Shown piece by piece: positions 1-8,192 of a stretch of 64,000 nucleotides of DNA (position 1 is its first letter; every line of letters starts with the position of its first letter). The stretch comes from UBA2387 sp019454665 (GTDB lineage Bacteria; Armatimonadota; Fimbriimonadia; Fimbriimonadales; Fimbriimonadaceae), in assembly GCA_045862995.1 (NCBI GenBank), contig BTVX01000014.1, forward strand, positions 27,998 to 91,997. The letters run 5' to 3'. The notes under the pieces were generated by a model, which saw only the letters and a program-made list of their open reading frames with translations, was not told the origin of the DNA and did not search any database. Both the position numbers and the translations under genes were made by a program.

Positions 1-68
1 GTCTGGCCGGAGTGCCAGAGTGAGGCGAGTCGGACGATCTGTGTCTTCATTGGTGTTGGGTAAACGCG

Positions 69-111
69 AAAAGGCCGCCCGCCCCCTGGAAATCGGGGAA
101 CGGACGGCCTT
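69..111 (-). terminator. Rho-independent terminator of the ArdC-like gene
   Basis: On the minus strand an 11-bp near-perfect stem (AAGGCCGTCCG pairing with CGGGCGGCCTT) encloses a further CCCC/GGGG pairing and runs into a short T tract. It lies 25 bp past the stop of the ArdC-like gene and closes that transcript. Confidence 0.75.
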
Positions 112-135
112 GGTGTCGCGCGGGGTCTTGGATCC

Positions 136-939
136 CTAGGGATCGAGGCGGGAGAGGATGTCGGCGGCGGCTTTCTGGACGGCTCCGAGCGATGCCCTGA
201 GGGCTACGGCGTCGCCGTCGTAGAGGTGGATGTAGTCGGCGCTCGACGTGCCGGGATCGAGCCCCACGGCCGAGCACACGGCGTACGCCGCCGCCTCGGC
301 TTCGAGCTCGCGGATCCTGCGGCTCAGGGCTTCGGGTCTGCCGGACCGGTGGAGCAGCTCGTGCGCCAGTTCGTGGACCAGCGTGGAGAACTCCTCGGCG
401 GGTTCCATGCCTTTCAGCACGCGGACCTTGCCGCCCATGCTGACGCCCTTGGCGCCTCCGAGTCCGTCGGCCCTTTCGAGTCCGATCCCGAAGTGGCGGT
501 ACGCGGCCTCGAGCCTGAGCAGGGCTTTGCCGGGGTCGCCCGACACCTTGCCGATCTCGGGCAGCGGTTCGCCGTCGGTCTGCGAGACGTCGAAGACGAA
601 GCCCGTGCAGAAGCCGAGGCTCCTGGGTTCGGGCTCGTCGACGATGGCCTTCTGTTCCGTGCGTCGGTACACCATCGGCACGAGGATGAGGAGGCCCTTC
701 TCGCCCTTGCGGACGCGGCGGCCCAGGGTCTTCCACGTTGAGAACCCCGCGACGCGGGTGGCGTCGGGCTTCTGCGCCAGGATGAGGCAGACGTTGTTCA
801 GGCTGTAGCGGTGGAACCGGCCCACGGCCTGGAGGAAGTCGCGCAGGTTCTGGGACCTGCCGGATTCGAGGGAGTCGGCCAGCAGGGCGAGTGCCCTCTG
901 GACCATCAGGTGAGCGCGTTGTTTGCGATCTTCGTTCAT
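136..939 (-). CDS. ArdC-like antirestriction protein with metallopeptidase-type domain
   Basis: A 267-residue protein with an ArdC N-terminal type ssDNA-binding region (roughly residues 1-120, including the NNVCLILAQKP and FSTWKTLGRRVRKGEKG segments). A zinc-peptidase-like region follows, with the HExxH-type motif HELAHELLH. ArdC family proteins are carried by plasmids and integrative elements; they bind single-stranded DNA and protect incoming DNA from restriction. The ATG at 939 is chosen over an upstream in-frame ATG at 975 because a GAGGA Shine-Dalgarno sits 5 nt before it. A terminator follows. The setting beside a polymerase-like gene and a tRNA supports an integrated element. Function is inferred from the family; confidence in the family is good. 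Confidence 0.75.
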   Translation of the reverse strand: MNEDRKQRAHLMVQRALALLADSLESGRSQNLRDFLQAVGRFHRYSLNNVCLILAQKPDATRVAGFSTWKTLGRRVRKGEKGLLILVPMVYRRTEQKAIVDEPEPRSLGFCTGFVFDVSQTDGEPLPEIGKVSGDPGKALLRLEAAYRHFGIGLERADGLGGAKGVSMGGKVRVLKGMEPAEEFSTLVHELAHELLHRSGRPEALSRRIRELEAEAAAYAVCSAVGLDPGTSSADYIHLYDGDAVALRASLGAVQKAAADILSRLDP

Positions 940-1080
940 GGTTGTCCTCGGCGGGCGCGCAGTCTGCGGACCCACCCCCCAGCGAGTCGAGCGTCTGCGT
1001 TTGCCGAAAACGGCCGATGGAACGAAGCGCGCGGTTTCCGCGCGGATGGAAAGAGCCTTCCGGGATTCGGAGGCGTTGGG

Positions 1081-1172
1081 GATTCATAAGGCCCGGTTAT
1101 CGTTGAACGACTCCGGATGGCTCGTGCCGGAGCGTTCCCGAAGGGCTGCGCCGATAACCGCCCTTATGAATC
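1081..1172. repeat. Long imperfect inverted repeat (cruciform)
   Basis: The arms 1081-1102 and 1152-1172 are near-perfect reverse complements (GATTCATAAGG at the outer end, GGTTATCG at the inner end). Inside them a second stem forms between GAACG-A-CTCCGG (from 1105) and CCGGAG-CGTTC (to about 1137). The whole unit can fold into a hairpin of about 32 paired positions with internal bulges. Such structures occur at plasmid single-strand origins, oriT sites and integron attC sites; which applies here is unknown. Confidence 0.7.
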
Positions 1173-1233
1173 CGATCTCCCGAGCGCGTCTCTCCCGCCG
1201 GTGCCCTCCCCGAGTCTCCCGAAGGAGACCCCA
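1170..1233 (+). repeat. Structured direct repeat, copy A
   Basis: About 64 bases resembling copy B at 3295-3357. The core CGCGTCTCTCCCGCC is followed by TGCCCTCC and a hairpin GTCTCC-CGAA-GGAGAC ending in CCCC. The core aligns with roughly nine matches in ten. The terminal hairpin is kept in both copies although its length and loop differ. It lies directly after the cruciform. Confidence 0.7.
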
Positions 1234-1616
1234 ACTAAGGCGAAGATCTCAACGAGAGCTCGTCGGCAACCAACGGAAGTCCAGGCGGAATACGAAGAGA
1301 TCCCACCCTACCATTCTATGCATATATACCCCTATTGTGCAGGTTCAACTCCTGTCTCCCAGGTTCAAGTATTCCCGGCTTCTTGGAATTATGAAGGCGG
1401 GATCGGAGGGTGATTAGAACGGATATCTGGGACGACGAAGTTCTAACGAAATAGCGACGACCGGGAAGATTTCCTCTAGTGGTCTGTAAACGTGTTGGGT
1501 TCGGGTATTTCGGGAATCGCCAAAGTCGAGATCGCCTGATGTCTACAATGTGTTGCGGGTCGGGATTCTTTGAGGCAAGTCGCGTTTCCGAGAACCGACA
1601 TGAAGGTACAAGAACG

Positions 1617-3149
1617 ATGGATATCGACAACTCATACGCCGCGCCCGAGACGGGCGATCACGCGGCTTTCGACGACGACTGCCTCTTGACGGACGCCGAC
1701 TTGCGGCGACGGCTGATCGAGCGGTGGCCCCTCCTGAACGAAGTGTGGGCGAGACGGTTGTTCGCGTACGTGTTCGTCGGTCGGTTTCGCGACAGGGAGT
1801 CGGACATGCTCATGATGGGTGCGGCGTTCTTGAGAGATCGTCTGGGCGTCGACGGCAAGCGTTTGAAGCGGTTCAGGCGGGAGGTGTTCGATTTGAAGCT
1901 CACGCAGTCGAGGAGGCCGCATCCGTCGAACCCCAGCGAGCAGGGCAGGACGCGGCAGCTGCAGCGACACGAGTGCCCCCGCGAGGTCGTCGAGGAGCTG
2001 CGCCGATCCTGGCGCGGCGGCGGACCTTTCGTCTCGTTCGCGACGGGTTGCCCTCCCAAGCCCGGGGGATGGGACGACGCGCTCTCGGACGCCGACAACG
2101 TCGTGCCGGAAGCCCGCTTTCTCGTCGACCACCTGCACGCCGTTCCGAACGAAGCGCTGGCTTGGCTCGAACGCCGGGCCGACTCGCGGATCGCGGACCT
2201 CGACAAGGCTCCGGAGTCGGACGCGCTGCGGGACGAGCCGATCCTGTGCCGCGTTCGAGCCTGCGCCCGCGTTCGGTACCGTGGAGCTCGGCGCAGCCCG
2301 AGGCTGTACGCTTTCGGCACTTCGTACCTGGCTTTGACCCGCGAGAGCCGAAAGCACCTCGGGCAACCCTTCGCCGCCTGCGACCTGCGGCAATGCCAGC
2401 TCGTCGTGGCGTCCGCCTTGTGGAAGGCCGACTTGTTCGCCGAGAAGCTGTCGAAGAAGAACTTCTCCGTGTGGGAATGGCTGGCCAAGGCCGTCGGATG
2501 CGGCTCGGGGCACAAGGACGCGCTGAAGCAGGCCGTGTACTCGCTCGTGTTCGGGAAAGCCGAGGGGGGCCTGAAGAAGGCGCTGAGCGAGTCCATCGGC
2601 ACCAGGGCCGCGAAGCGGTTTCTGGCTCTGCCCGAGATGCGGCAGCTGCTGGACCGCCGCGAGGACGCGCTGAACCGCCTCCGCACGGTGGGCGGCGAAG
2701 TGGACGCGTTCGGTCGCGGCATCGGGCTGTGCGCCGACGCGGAAGAGGCTCGCTCCCGACTGTCCTACCAGATTCAAAGCTACGAGCTGCGCATCATGCT
2801 GGGGTTGGCCGAACGCGTCATCGAGGAGGGTTTCCACGTCGTGGGATTCCTGCACGACGGCATGTCGATCCACGGCGACGACAAGGCGGCGGCGGACCGT
2901 CTGCTGAGACGGCTAGAGAAGCTGTCCGTGGAGGTCGGCAAGGAGGTTCTCGGCGTGCCGATCTACCTCGAGACGAACCAGTGGGAACGCCGGGGTCGCA
3001 AACCCTCGCGGCGCGCCGGCGCGGAGCCGCCCGCTTCTCCCGCCGATTTCGAGCCCTTTGCGCCGAGTCCGCCAGATGCGGGGCTCGTGCAGGGGGCGGA
3101 CGTTCCCGACGGCGAAGACGCTGGCGGGAGGCTGGCCGTCGCAGCCTGA
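1617..3149 (+). CDS. Divergent family-A DNA-polymerase-like protein
   Basis: A 510-residue protein with no 3'-5' or 5'-3' exonuclease region visible. Its second half follows the order of family-A polymerase motifs. Motif A-like is ACDLRQCQL (D256). Motif B-like is K300-DALKQAVYSLVFGK. A segment resembling the IQG..AD helix is SYQIQSYELRI (about 383-393). Motif C-like is FLHDGMSIH (H413-D414). The usual HDE is HDG here, so a conserved acidic residue is replaced. The N-terminal 230 residues are not recognised. ATG 1617 is preferred over 1479 and 1539 because AAGG lies about 9 nt upstream. Two copies of a structured repeat flank the gene. It is probably the replication protein of an integrated element, but activity is unproven. 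Confidence 0.6.
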   Translation: MDIDNSYAAPETGDHAAFDDDCLLTDADLRRRLIERWPLLNEVWARRLFAYVFVGRFRDRESDMLMMGAAFLRDRLGVDGKRLKRFRREVFDLKLTQSRRPHPSNPSEQGRTRQLQRHECPREVVEELRRSWRGGGPFVSFATGCPPKPGGWDDALSDADNVVPEARFLVDHLHAVPNEALAWLERRADSRIADLDKAPESDALRDEPILCRVRACARVRYRGARRSPRLYAFGTSYLALTRESRKHLGQPFAACDLRQCQLVVASALWKADLFAEKLSKKNFSVWEWLAKAVGCGSGHKDALKQAVYSLVFGKAEGGLKKALSESIGTRAAKRFLALPEMRQLLDRREDALNRLRTVGGEVDAFGRGIGLCADAEEARSRLSYQIQSYELRIMLGLAERVIEEGFHVVGFLHDGMSIHGDDKAAADRLLRRLEKLSVEVGKEVLGVPIYLETNQWERRGRKPSRRAGAEPPASPADFEPFAPSPPDAGLVQGADVPDGEDAGGRLAVAA

Positions 3150-3647
3150 TGGCTTGGCCCCAAGACGGAACCTTGCAGGAGCGTTCCATCTCTTCGAACG
3201 AGATCCGGGCCGCGCCACGGGACCGTGCCGCCGAACGTCTCGTGGAGGCCGATGCCAACGGGCCACGGACAAGCGTCGAGGCGCCCTCGACGCATCCGGC
3301 CTCCCACCGCGTCTCTTCCGCCGATGCCCTCCACGAGTCTCCCGTCAGGGAGACCCCCCCCATGGCCTCGTCGATTCCCGAGCGGGCTTCGCTTCCTCGG
3401 CGTCCCCTCCGGGCTTCAAAGCTCCAGAAGCTCCAGAGCTGCATTCCTTACCGGAGGGGGGACCACCGGGGTCGGATTTCCAACCCGCCCCCCGGGTCGA
3501 TCGAGGGTGTGACGGCGTCGAGGCGGATGTCCGCCGGTGTTCGCGCCTGTGTCTTGGATTCCGCGCGCTCTGCTACCAGTTCTGCTACCAACGATGGCCA
3601 GGAACAAGAACACCCGCACGTTCTGTGCAGGTTTCGGGTTCAAAACT
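3150..3647. other. Non-coding stretch between polymerase-like gene and tRNA-Lys
   Basis: No integrase or other gene is recognisable. The stretch contains a perfect 9-bp hairpin at 3273-3293 (GCGTCGAGG, loop CGC), repeat copy B at 3295-3357, and a short tandem of GCTACCA-containing words near 3572-3590. It ends at the tRNA 3' end, where an element junction would be expected. Confidence 0.5.
3295..3357 (+). repeat. Structured direct repeat, copy B
   Basis: Partner of the copy at 1170-1233. The core CGCGTCTCTTCCGCC is followed by TGCCCTCC and a hairpin GTCTCCC-GTCA-GGGAGAC, then CCCC. The stem is one pair longer than in copy A and stays perfectly paired. A separate 9-bp hairpin (3273-3293) precedes it, as the cruciform precedes copy A. 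Confidence 0.7.
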
Positions 3648-3723
<76 letters not shown>

Positions 3724-3855
3724 GGAGAACACAGAGGATACCACGAGGCTCCCGGGGCGATGCAAGGCCGGGCGGGGTGGGGCGGGACCAAGGCCGTCGC
3801 GCCGCCGCACGAAACTCGACTCGATCCAACTCACCGATTCAGACGCCGACGCCCG

Positions 3856-3861
3856 TATAAT
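3856..3861 (+). promoter_or_regulatory. -10 element of kdsB
   Basis: A perfect TATAAT ends 13 nt before the kdsB ATG. The predicted transcript leader is about 6-8 nt, too short for a normal Shine-Dalgarno. No clear -35 is seen. Confidence 0.55.
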
Positions 3862-3874
3862 CAGGGTTCCGCTC

Positions 3875-4603
3875 ATGAAACTGGCCATCGTCATTCCCGC
3901 ACGCATGGGTAGCCAGCGCTTTCCAGGCAAGCCGCTGGCCGATCTGTGCGGCAAGCCCATGGTCGCCTGGGTCTACGAACGGGCTGTGGCCAGCGGCGTC
4001 GCCGAGCAGGTCGTCGTGGCCACCCCGGACGACGAGATTCTCGGCGCGTGCGCCGCGCGCGGGATCGCCGCGATCAGGACCCGTGCCGACCACCCTTCCG
4101 GGACCGACCGGATCGCCGAAGCCGTCATCCACCTCGACTGCGACGCCGTGATCAACGTTCAGGGCGATGAGCCGCTCATCCGCCCGGAGACCATTCGCTC
4201 GTGTGCGCAGCCCTTTTTCGAGCGCTCCGAAGCCGTCATGACCAGCGTGTTCGCCTGGTGCGGCGAAGACGAGATCGAAAACCCCGCTGTGGTCAAGGTA
4301 GTCACCGACCTGGACGGCCGCGCCCTCTATTTCAGCCGCTACCCTATTCCTTTTCCACGCCACCCTCGATCTCGGCCGCCCAAGAAGCACATCGGCATCT
4401 ATGGCTACACTCGCGACGTCTTACGTGCGTTCGCCACATGGCCGCCTACTTGTTTGGAGATCGCAGAGGGCTTGGAACAACTTCGGTTCTTGGAACACGG
4501 GGTCGCCATCCATATGGCCGAGGGGGAGGGCTCCGAACTAGCCGTAGACACCCCAGAACAAGCCGACATGGTACGCCGACTCCTTGGGGGTCTGGTTGAT
4601 TGA
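3875..4603 (+). CDS. kdsB: 3-deoxy-manno-octulosonate cytidylyltransferase (CMP-Kdo synthetase)
   Basis: A 242-residue cytoplasmic enzyme that activates Kdo with CTP for lipopolysaccharide inner-core synthesis. The N-terminal nucleotide-binding signature IPARMGSQRFPGKPLAD (residues 7-23) is intact, as are DHPSGTDRIAEA and the NVQGDEPLI segment typical of KdsB. Length matches the family. It implies a Kdo-containing outer membrane, that is, a diderm cell. A TATAAT lies just upstream. The last codons overlap the proposed start of the RelA/SpoT gene, so the two are probably co-transcribed and translationally coupled. Confidence 0.95.
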   Translation: MKLAIVIPARMGSQRFPGKPLADLCGKPMVAWVYERAVASGVAEQVVVATPDDEILGACAARGIAAIRTRADHPSGTDRIAEAVIHLDCDAVINVQGDEPLIRPETIRSCAQPFFERSEAVMTSVFAWCGEDEIENPAVVKVVTDLDGRALYFSRYPIPFPRHPRSRPPKKHIGIYGYTRDVLRAFATWPPTCLEIAEGLEQLRFLEHGVAIHMAEGEGSELAVDTPEQADMVRRLLGGLVD

Positions 4604-6836
4604 CCTTTCGAAGGCGATCACCATCGCCGACGACTGGGAGGAACCCGAGGGTCTGCACGAGCTGACCAACCGTTTGCTTGAACATCACCCAGACGCCGAC
4701 CTCGCCAAAACGAGATTGGCGTACTACTATGCCGAGAAGGCCCACGAAAACCAGAAGCGAGACGACGGCACCCCCTACATCAATCACCCTTTGGCCGTCG
4801 CCACAATCGTTGCGGACATGATGATGGACGACCAGACCGTCATCGCTGCTCTCATCCACGATACCGTCGAAGACAACGAGCAAGTTTCCATCGAGGCGAT
4901 CGAGAAGATGTTCGGCCCCGAGGTCCGCCACCTTGTCGAGGGCGTCACCAAGCTCAGCTGGAAGGCGGTTGGCGAGTCCGGACCGCAATCCCGCAAGGCA
5001 CAAGAGACCTTCAAGGCTGCAGAATCCCTTCGGAAGATGCTCCTTGCCATGGCCAAGGACTTCCGTGTTATGGTCATCAAGCTTGCGGACCGCTTGCACA
5101 ATATGCTGACGTTGGACAACCTGCCCCCCCACAAACGCACTCGAATCGCGAGCGAAACGCTGGACGTTTACGCTCCGCTGGCGGCCCGATTGGGCATCTG
5201 GCAAATCAAATGGCAACTAGAAGACCTGGCGTTCAAGCATCTGCATCCAGACGAGTTCCGGACCATGACGGAGTTGGTCGCCAAGTCTCGCGCCCAGCGT
5301 GAGATTGACATCAACCGCGCAATAGATTCTTTGCGCGTCAAGCTTGGCGAGAATGGGCTCTCCGACGTCGAAATCCAGGGCCGACCCAAGCACCTGTACA
5401 GCATCTTTAACAAAATGGTTCAGCAAGGTCTGGATTTCGACCAGATTTACGACTTGCTGGGATTGCGCATCGTGGTGAACACGGTGCCCGAGTGCTATCT
5501 TGTGCTCGGCATTGTCCACACCCTTTGGGTGCCCATGGGCAACATGTTTTACGACTATATCGCCAAACCCAAGTCGAATGGATACCAATCGCTTCACACC
5601 AAAGTCATGGGCGGACACGGGGATCCCATGGAAGTGCAGATCCGAACGCGGCGGATGCACGAGATCGCGGAGTTTGGCGTTGCCGCCCACTGGACTTACA
5701 AGGAGGGCAAGTCCAAGGAAGACGAGACCAGCAAGCTGGCCAACCTGCGGCAACAGCTCCTGGACTGGTCGAGCGATGCACGGATGTCGAGCGATTTCCT
5801 GCGTTCTCTTTCGACGGACCTTTTTTCGGAGCAGGTCTTCGTGTTTACACCAAAGGGCGACGTCATTGACCTTCCCAAGGGAGCTACCCCTGTTGACTTC
5901 GCATTTCGTGTCCACACTCAGGTTGGCATGACGTTGGTTGGTGCAAAGATCAACGGACAAATCGCTCCACTTCATTCGACCCTGAAGAACGGGGACGTTT
6001 GCGAACTGATCACGCGAAGCAACGCTGCGCCAAGTCTTGATTGGTTGTCGTTCGTCAAAACCTCCAACGCCAAGTCCCGTATCCGAGCGTACGCTCGGCG
6101 CATCAAGCGGGACGAGCACGCACACTTGGGCAGGCAGTCCGTCGAGCGCGAGTTGAAGAGCATGGGTGTCGAGCCACGGGACTTCATGGGTGAGGATCGC
6201 ATTCGTGACGTGGCCCAGCATTACGATGGGTGTCAAGACGCGGATGATGTTCTTGCCAAGGTCGGGGCCGGGCTTGTCACGGCGACCAGCGTTGCGCAGA
6301 GGCTTCGCGGCAACGTGCAAGAGGCACCCACCCCCCAAACTCACCGCATCGAAGCCAAGCACTCTGCCGAGGGTAAGACGTTGCTGGTCTCCTCCGGGTT
6401 TGGTAATCTTATGGTGCGGCGAGCGAGGTGTTGCGAGCCCATTCCTGGTGACGACGTCGTTGGTTATGTGACCAGGGGACGCGGGGTCATGCTGCACCGA
6501 TCCGCCTGTCCCAACGCGATTCATCTGCGCGAAACCGAGGCGGAACGGCTGCTGCATTTCGAGTGGCCGTCGGATGGTTCCCAATACCCTGTCAACCTGA
6601 AGATCGTGGCTCAGGACCGGCAGGCGCTTCTGTTGGACGTCAGTACCATCTTTGCGGAGGTCGGCGCGAATGTGGGCAACACGCGCATCCGCACGCTACC
6701 CAACCACACGGCCGAGATTCTGGTCGAGCTGAAGCTCGAGGACGCCACCAAGTTGAGTCAAGTGATGACTCGGATCGGCCACTACTCGGACATTATCAGT
6801 GTTCTCAGGTTGTTCGGTCGGGGTGCAGGGGCATGA
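4596..6836 (+). CDS. RelA/SpoT bifunctional (p)ppGpp synthetase/hydrolase
   Basis: About 746 residues of a long RSH enzyme controlling the stringent response. The order is: an HD hydrolase domain (INHPLAVATIVAD, then HDTVEDN near residues 88-94), the synthetase domain (GRPKHLYSIFNKM, about 265-280), a TGS domain (FVFTPKGDVIDLPKGATPVDFAF, about 415-440), and a C-terminal ACT domain. The HDxxED signature argues that hydrolase activity is retained. The start is probably TTG 4596, overlapping the kdsB stop and preceded by TTGGGGG; TTG 4584 is an alternative. It ends in an ATGA overlap with dtd. Confidence 0.93.
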   Translation: MIDLSKAITIADDWEEPEGLHELTNRLLEHHPDADLAKTRLAYYYAEKAHENQKRDDGTPYINHPLAVATIVADMMMDDQTVIAALIHDTVEDNEQVSIEAIEKMFGPEVRHLVEGVTKLSWKAVGESGPQSRKAQETFKAAESLRKMLLAMAKDFRVMVIKLADRLHNMLTLDNLPPHKRTRIASETLDVYAPLAARLGIWQIKWQLEDLAFKHLHPDEFRTMTELVAKSRAQREIDINRAIDSLRVKLGENGLSDVEIQGRPKHLYSIFNKMVQQGLDFDQIYDLLGLRIVVNTVPECYLVLGIVHTLWVPMGNMFYDYIAKPKSNGYQSLHTKVMGGHGDPMEVQIRTRRMHEIAEFGVAAHWTYKEGKSKEDETSKLANLRQQLLDWSSDARMSSDFLRSLSTDLFSEQVFVFTPKGDVIDLPKGATPVDFAFRVHTQVGMTLVGAKINGQIAPLHSTLKNGDVCELITRSNAAPSLDWLSFVKTSNAKSRIRAYARRIKRDEHAHLGRQSVERELKSMGVEPRDFMGEDRIRDVAQHYDGCQDADDVLAKVGAGLVTATSVAQRLRGNVQEAPTPQTHRIEAKHSAEGKTLLVSSGFGNLMVRRARCCEPIPGDDVVGYVTRGRGVMLHRSACPNAIHLRETEAERLLHFEWPSDGSQYPVNLKIVAQDRQALLLDVSTIFAEVGANVGNTRIRTLPNHTAEILVELKLEDATKLSQVMTRIGHYSDIISVLRLFGRGAGA

Positions 6837-7285
6837 GGGCGGTCGTCCAGCGGGTTCACAAGGCCGAGGTAGTGGTCGGTGGACAAGTCGTTGGCTCGTG
6901 CGGGCAGGGCCTGTGTCTGTTGGTGGCTGCTCACCGAAACGATACGGTTGCCGACGCCGAGAAGCTGGCAAACAAGACCGCGCACCTGCGCATATTCTCC
7001 GATGCACAGGGGAAGATGAACCTCTCGCTCTTGGACCTCGTAGGGGCGGGAGTAGGTGTTGGCGTGCTGGCCGTATCGAACTTCACAGTCTATGGCGACG
7101 CTGCCAAGCAGCGTCGGCCGAGCTTCATGGATGCCGCGCCTTATGAGGAGGGCCAAGTACTGTTCGATTGCTTTGTCTCCCGGCTTCGAGCGATTGGGCT
7201 GCCTGTGCAGACCGGCGTTTTCGGTACCCACATGGAGGTTGGTTTGGTCAACGACGGCCCTGTCACTTTGATTCTGGAGTCTTGA
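6833..7285 (+). CDS. dtd: D-aminoacyl-tRNA deacylase
   Basis: A 150-residue enzyme that removes D-amino acids mischarged on tRNA. MRAVVQRVHKAEVVV opens the protein as in the family. The substrate-pocket motif appears as SNFTVYGD (usually SQFTLYGD) and the C-terminal motif as NDGPVTL. ATG 6833 overlaps the RelA/SpoT stop by 4 bp. The rsh-dtd pairing is common in bacteria. Confidence 0.95.
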   Translation: MRAVVQRVHKAEVVVGGQVVGSCGQGLCLLVAAHRNDTVADAEKLANKTAHLRIFSDAQGKMNLSLLDLVGAGVGVGVLAVSNFTVYGDAAKQRRPSFMDAAPYEEGQVLFDCFVSRLRAIGLPVQTGVFGTHMEVGLVNDGPVTLILES

Positions 7286-7289
7286 ACTT

Positions 7290-7937
7290 ATGCGCTACGA
7301 CCCGAAGCGAGTTCCTATCGAAGTCAGTCTCCAGCGTTTGCACCAGGACTACCAAACGGCTGATTCTCGTCGTACCGTGCGCCAGTTCTCGGTCGAGCCG
7401 ATACCCAGGGAGGCCATCGAACTCGCGTTGTTGACGGCCGGAACCGCCCCAAGCGGTGCGCATCGGCAACCCTGGTACTTCGTAGCGATTTCGGATCCTG
7501 AGCTCAAGCAGCGGATCCGGACCGAGGCGGAGATCGAGGAACGCGACTTCTACGAACGGCGCGCGCCCAAGGAGTGGTTGGACGCCTTGGCTCCGCTGGG
7601 TACGGACTTCGTCAAAGCACACTTGACCGACGCCCCCTGGCTGATCGTTGTGTTTCGGCGAGACAGCGAGCCCGGTCCTGGGGGCACGCGGTTGAAGAAC
7701 TACTACATGACCGAGTCCGTAGGCATCGCTTGCGGCTTCCTGATCCAGGCTTTGCACCGGGCCGGCTTTTCCTGCCTGACCCACACGCCTGCCCCGATGA
7801 CGTTTCTGCGCGACGTTTGTCAACGACCGACTACCGAGAAACCTTTCCTGATTCTGGCGGTCGGCTATCCCGCCGAGGGGTGTACCGTGCCCGATTTGGA
7901 CCGGAAGCCCCTCGACGAGATTGCCGAATTCCGTTAG
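7290..7937 (+). CDS. Nitroreductase-family flavoprotein, iodotyrosine-deiodinase-like
   Basis: A 215-residue FMN-dependent nitroreductase-fold protein. Features shared with the iodotyrosine deiodinase branch are the FMN-phosphate segment SRRTVRQFS (about 27-35), TAGTAPSGAHRQPWYFV, the lid helix EERDFYERRAPKEWLDAL, and KNYYMTESVGIACGFLIQAL near the C-terminus. Bacterial members are thought to carry out reductive dehalogenation or related flavin chemistry; the substrate here is unknown. It starts 4 bp after dtd and is likely the last gene of the kdsB-rsh-dtd operon. Its stop overlaps the 3' end of the dockerin remnant on the other strand. Confidence 0.82.
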   Translation: MRYDPKRVPIEVSLQRLHQDYQTADSRRTVRQFSVEPIPREAIELALLTAGTAPSGAHRQPWYFVAISDPELKQRIRTEAEIEERDFYERRAPKEWLDALAPLGTDFVKAHLTDAPWLIVVFRRDSEPGPGGTRLKNYYMTESVGIACGFLIQALHRAGFSCLTHTPAPMTFLRDVCQRPTTEKPFLILAVGYPAEGCTVPDLDRKPLDEIAEFR

Positions 7938-8131
7938 TCGCCTTGCGCTCCGAAGTTGGCCCCGCAGAATGAGGAAGTCCGGGATTCCGACGCGTCCGTC
8001 CTCGTTCAGGTGGGCCATTGGGTTGTACCCCCCGAGCCCCGTGTGGTACCGAAAGCGGCACGAAGGGCCAGGAAGTCCGCCACGTTCACCGAGTTGTCTC
8101 CGTTGACGTCGCCGTTGACCATGTCGAGCAT
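7934..8131 (-). pseudogene. Frameshifted dockerin-like C-terminal fragment
   Basis: Two calcium-binding dockerin-type repeats can be read on the minus strand, but in three frames. The first is VNGDVNGDNSVNVADFLALR. One missing base in a G run (8028-8033) shifts to HLNEDGRVGIPDFLILR. One extra G near 7961-7966 then shifts to NFGAQGD-stop. An in-frame TAA precedes the first repeat, so no upstream gene body remains. Such repeats close extracellular proteins in this kind of organism. It is either a decayed fragment or is partly produced by homopolymer errors. Confidence 0.7.
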
Positions 8132-8192
8132 GCGGCGCGGTTATGTCAACCTTTGATGGAGCCAACTTGTCTGCTGGCATCGGTCAGGCGAC

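Larger units (their letters stand above)
940..1616. other. Non-coding stretch with structured repeats
   Basis: No convincing gene is visible in these 677 bases. The stretch holds a large imperfect inverted repeat (1081-1172), the first copy of a structured direct repeat (1170-1233), and an AT-richer segment (about 1310-1610) leading into the polymerase-like gene. That segment probably carries its promoter and untranslated leader. Confidence 0.6.

Noticed and set aside
1337..1362. tRNA-like 3' fragment (GCAGG-TTCAACT-CCTGT looks like a T arm)
   Set aside because: No acceptor, D or anticodon arm upstream, and it does not match the tRNA-Lys 3' end. A chance T-arm-like hairpin or an unrelated att relic cannot be told apart.
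1632..2873. Antisense frame across the polymerase-like gene
   Set aside because: No domain or start signal; the plus-strand frame carries polymerase motifs in order.
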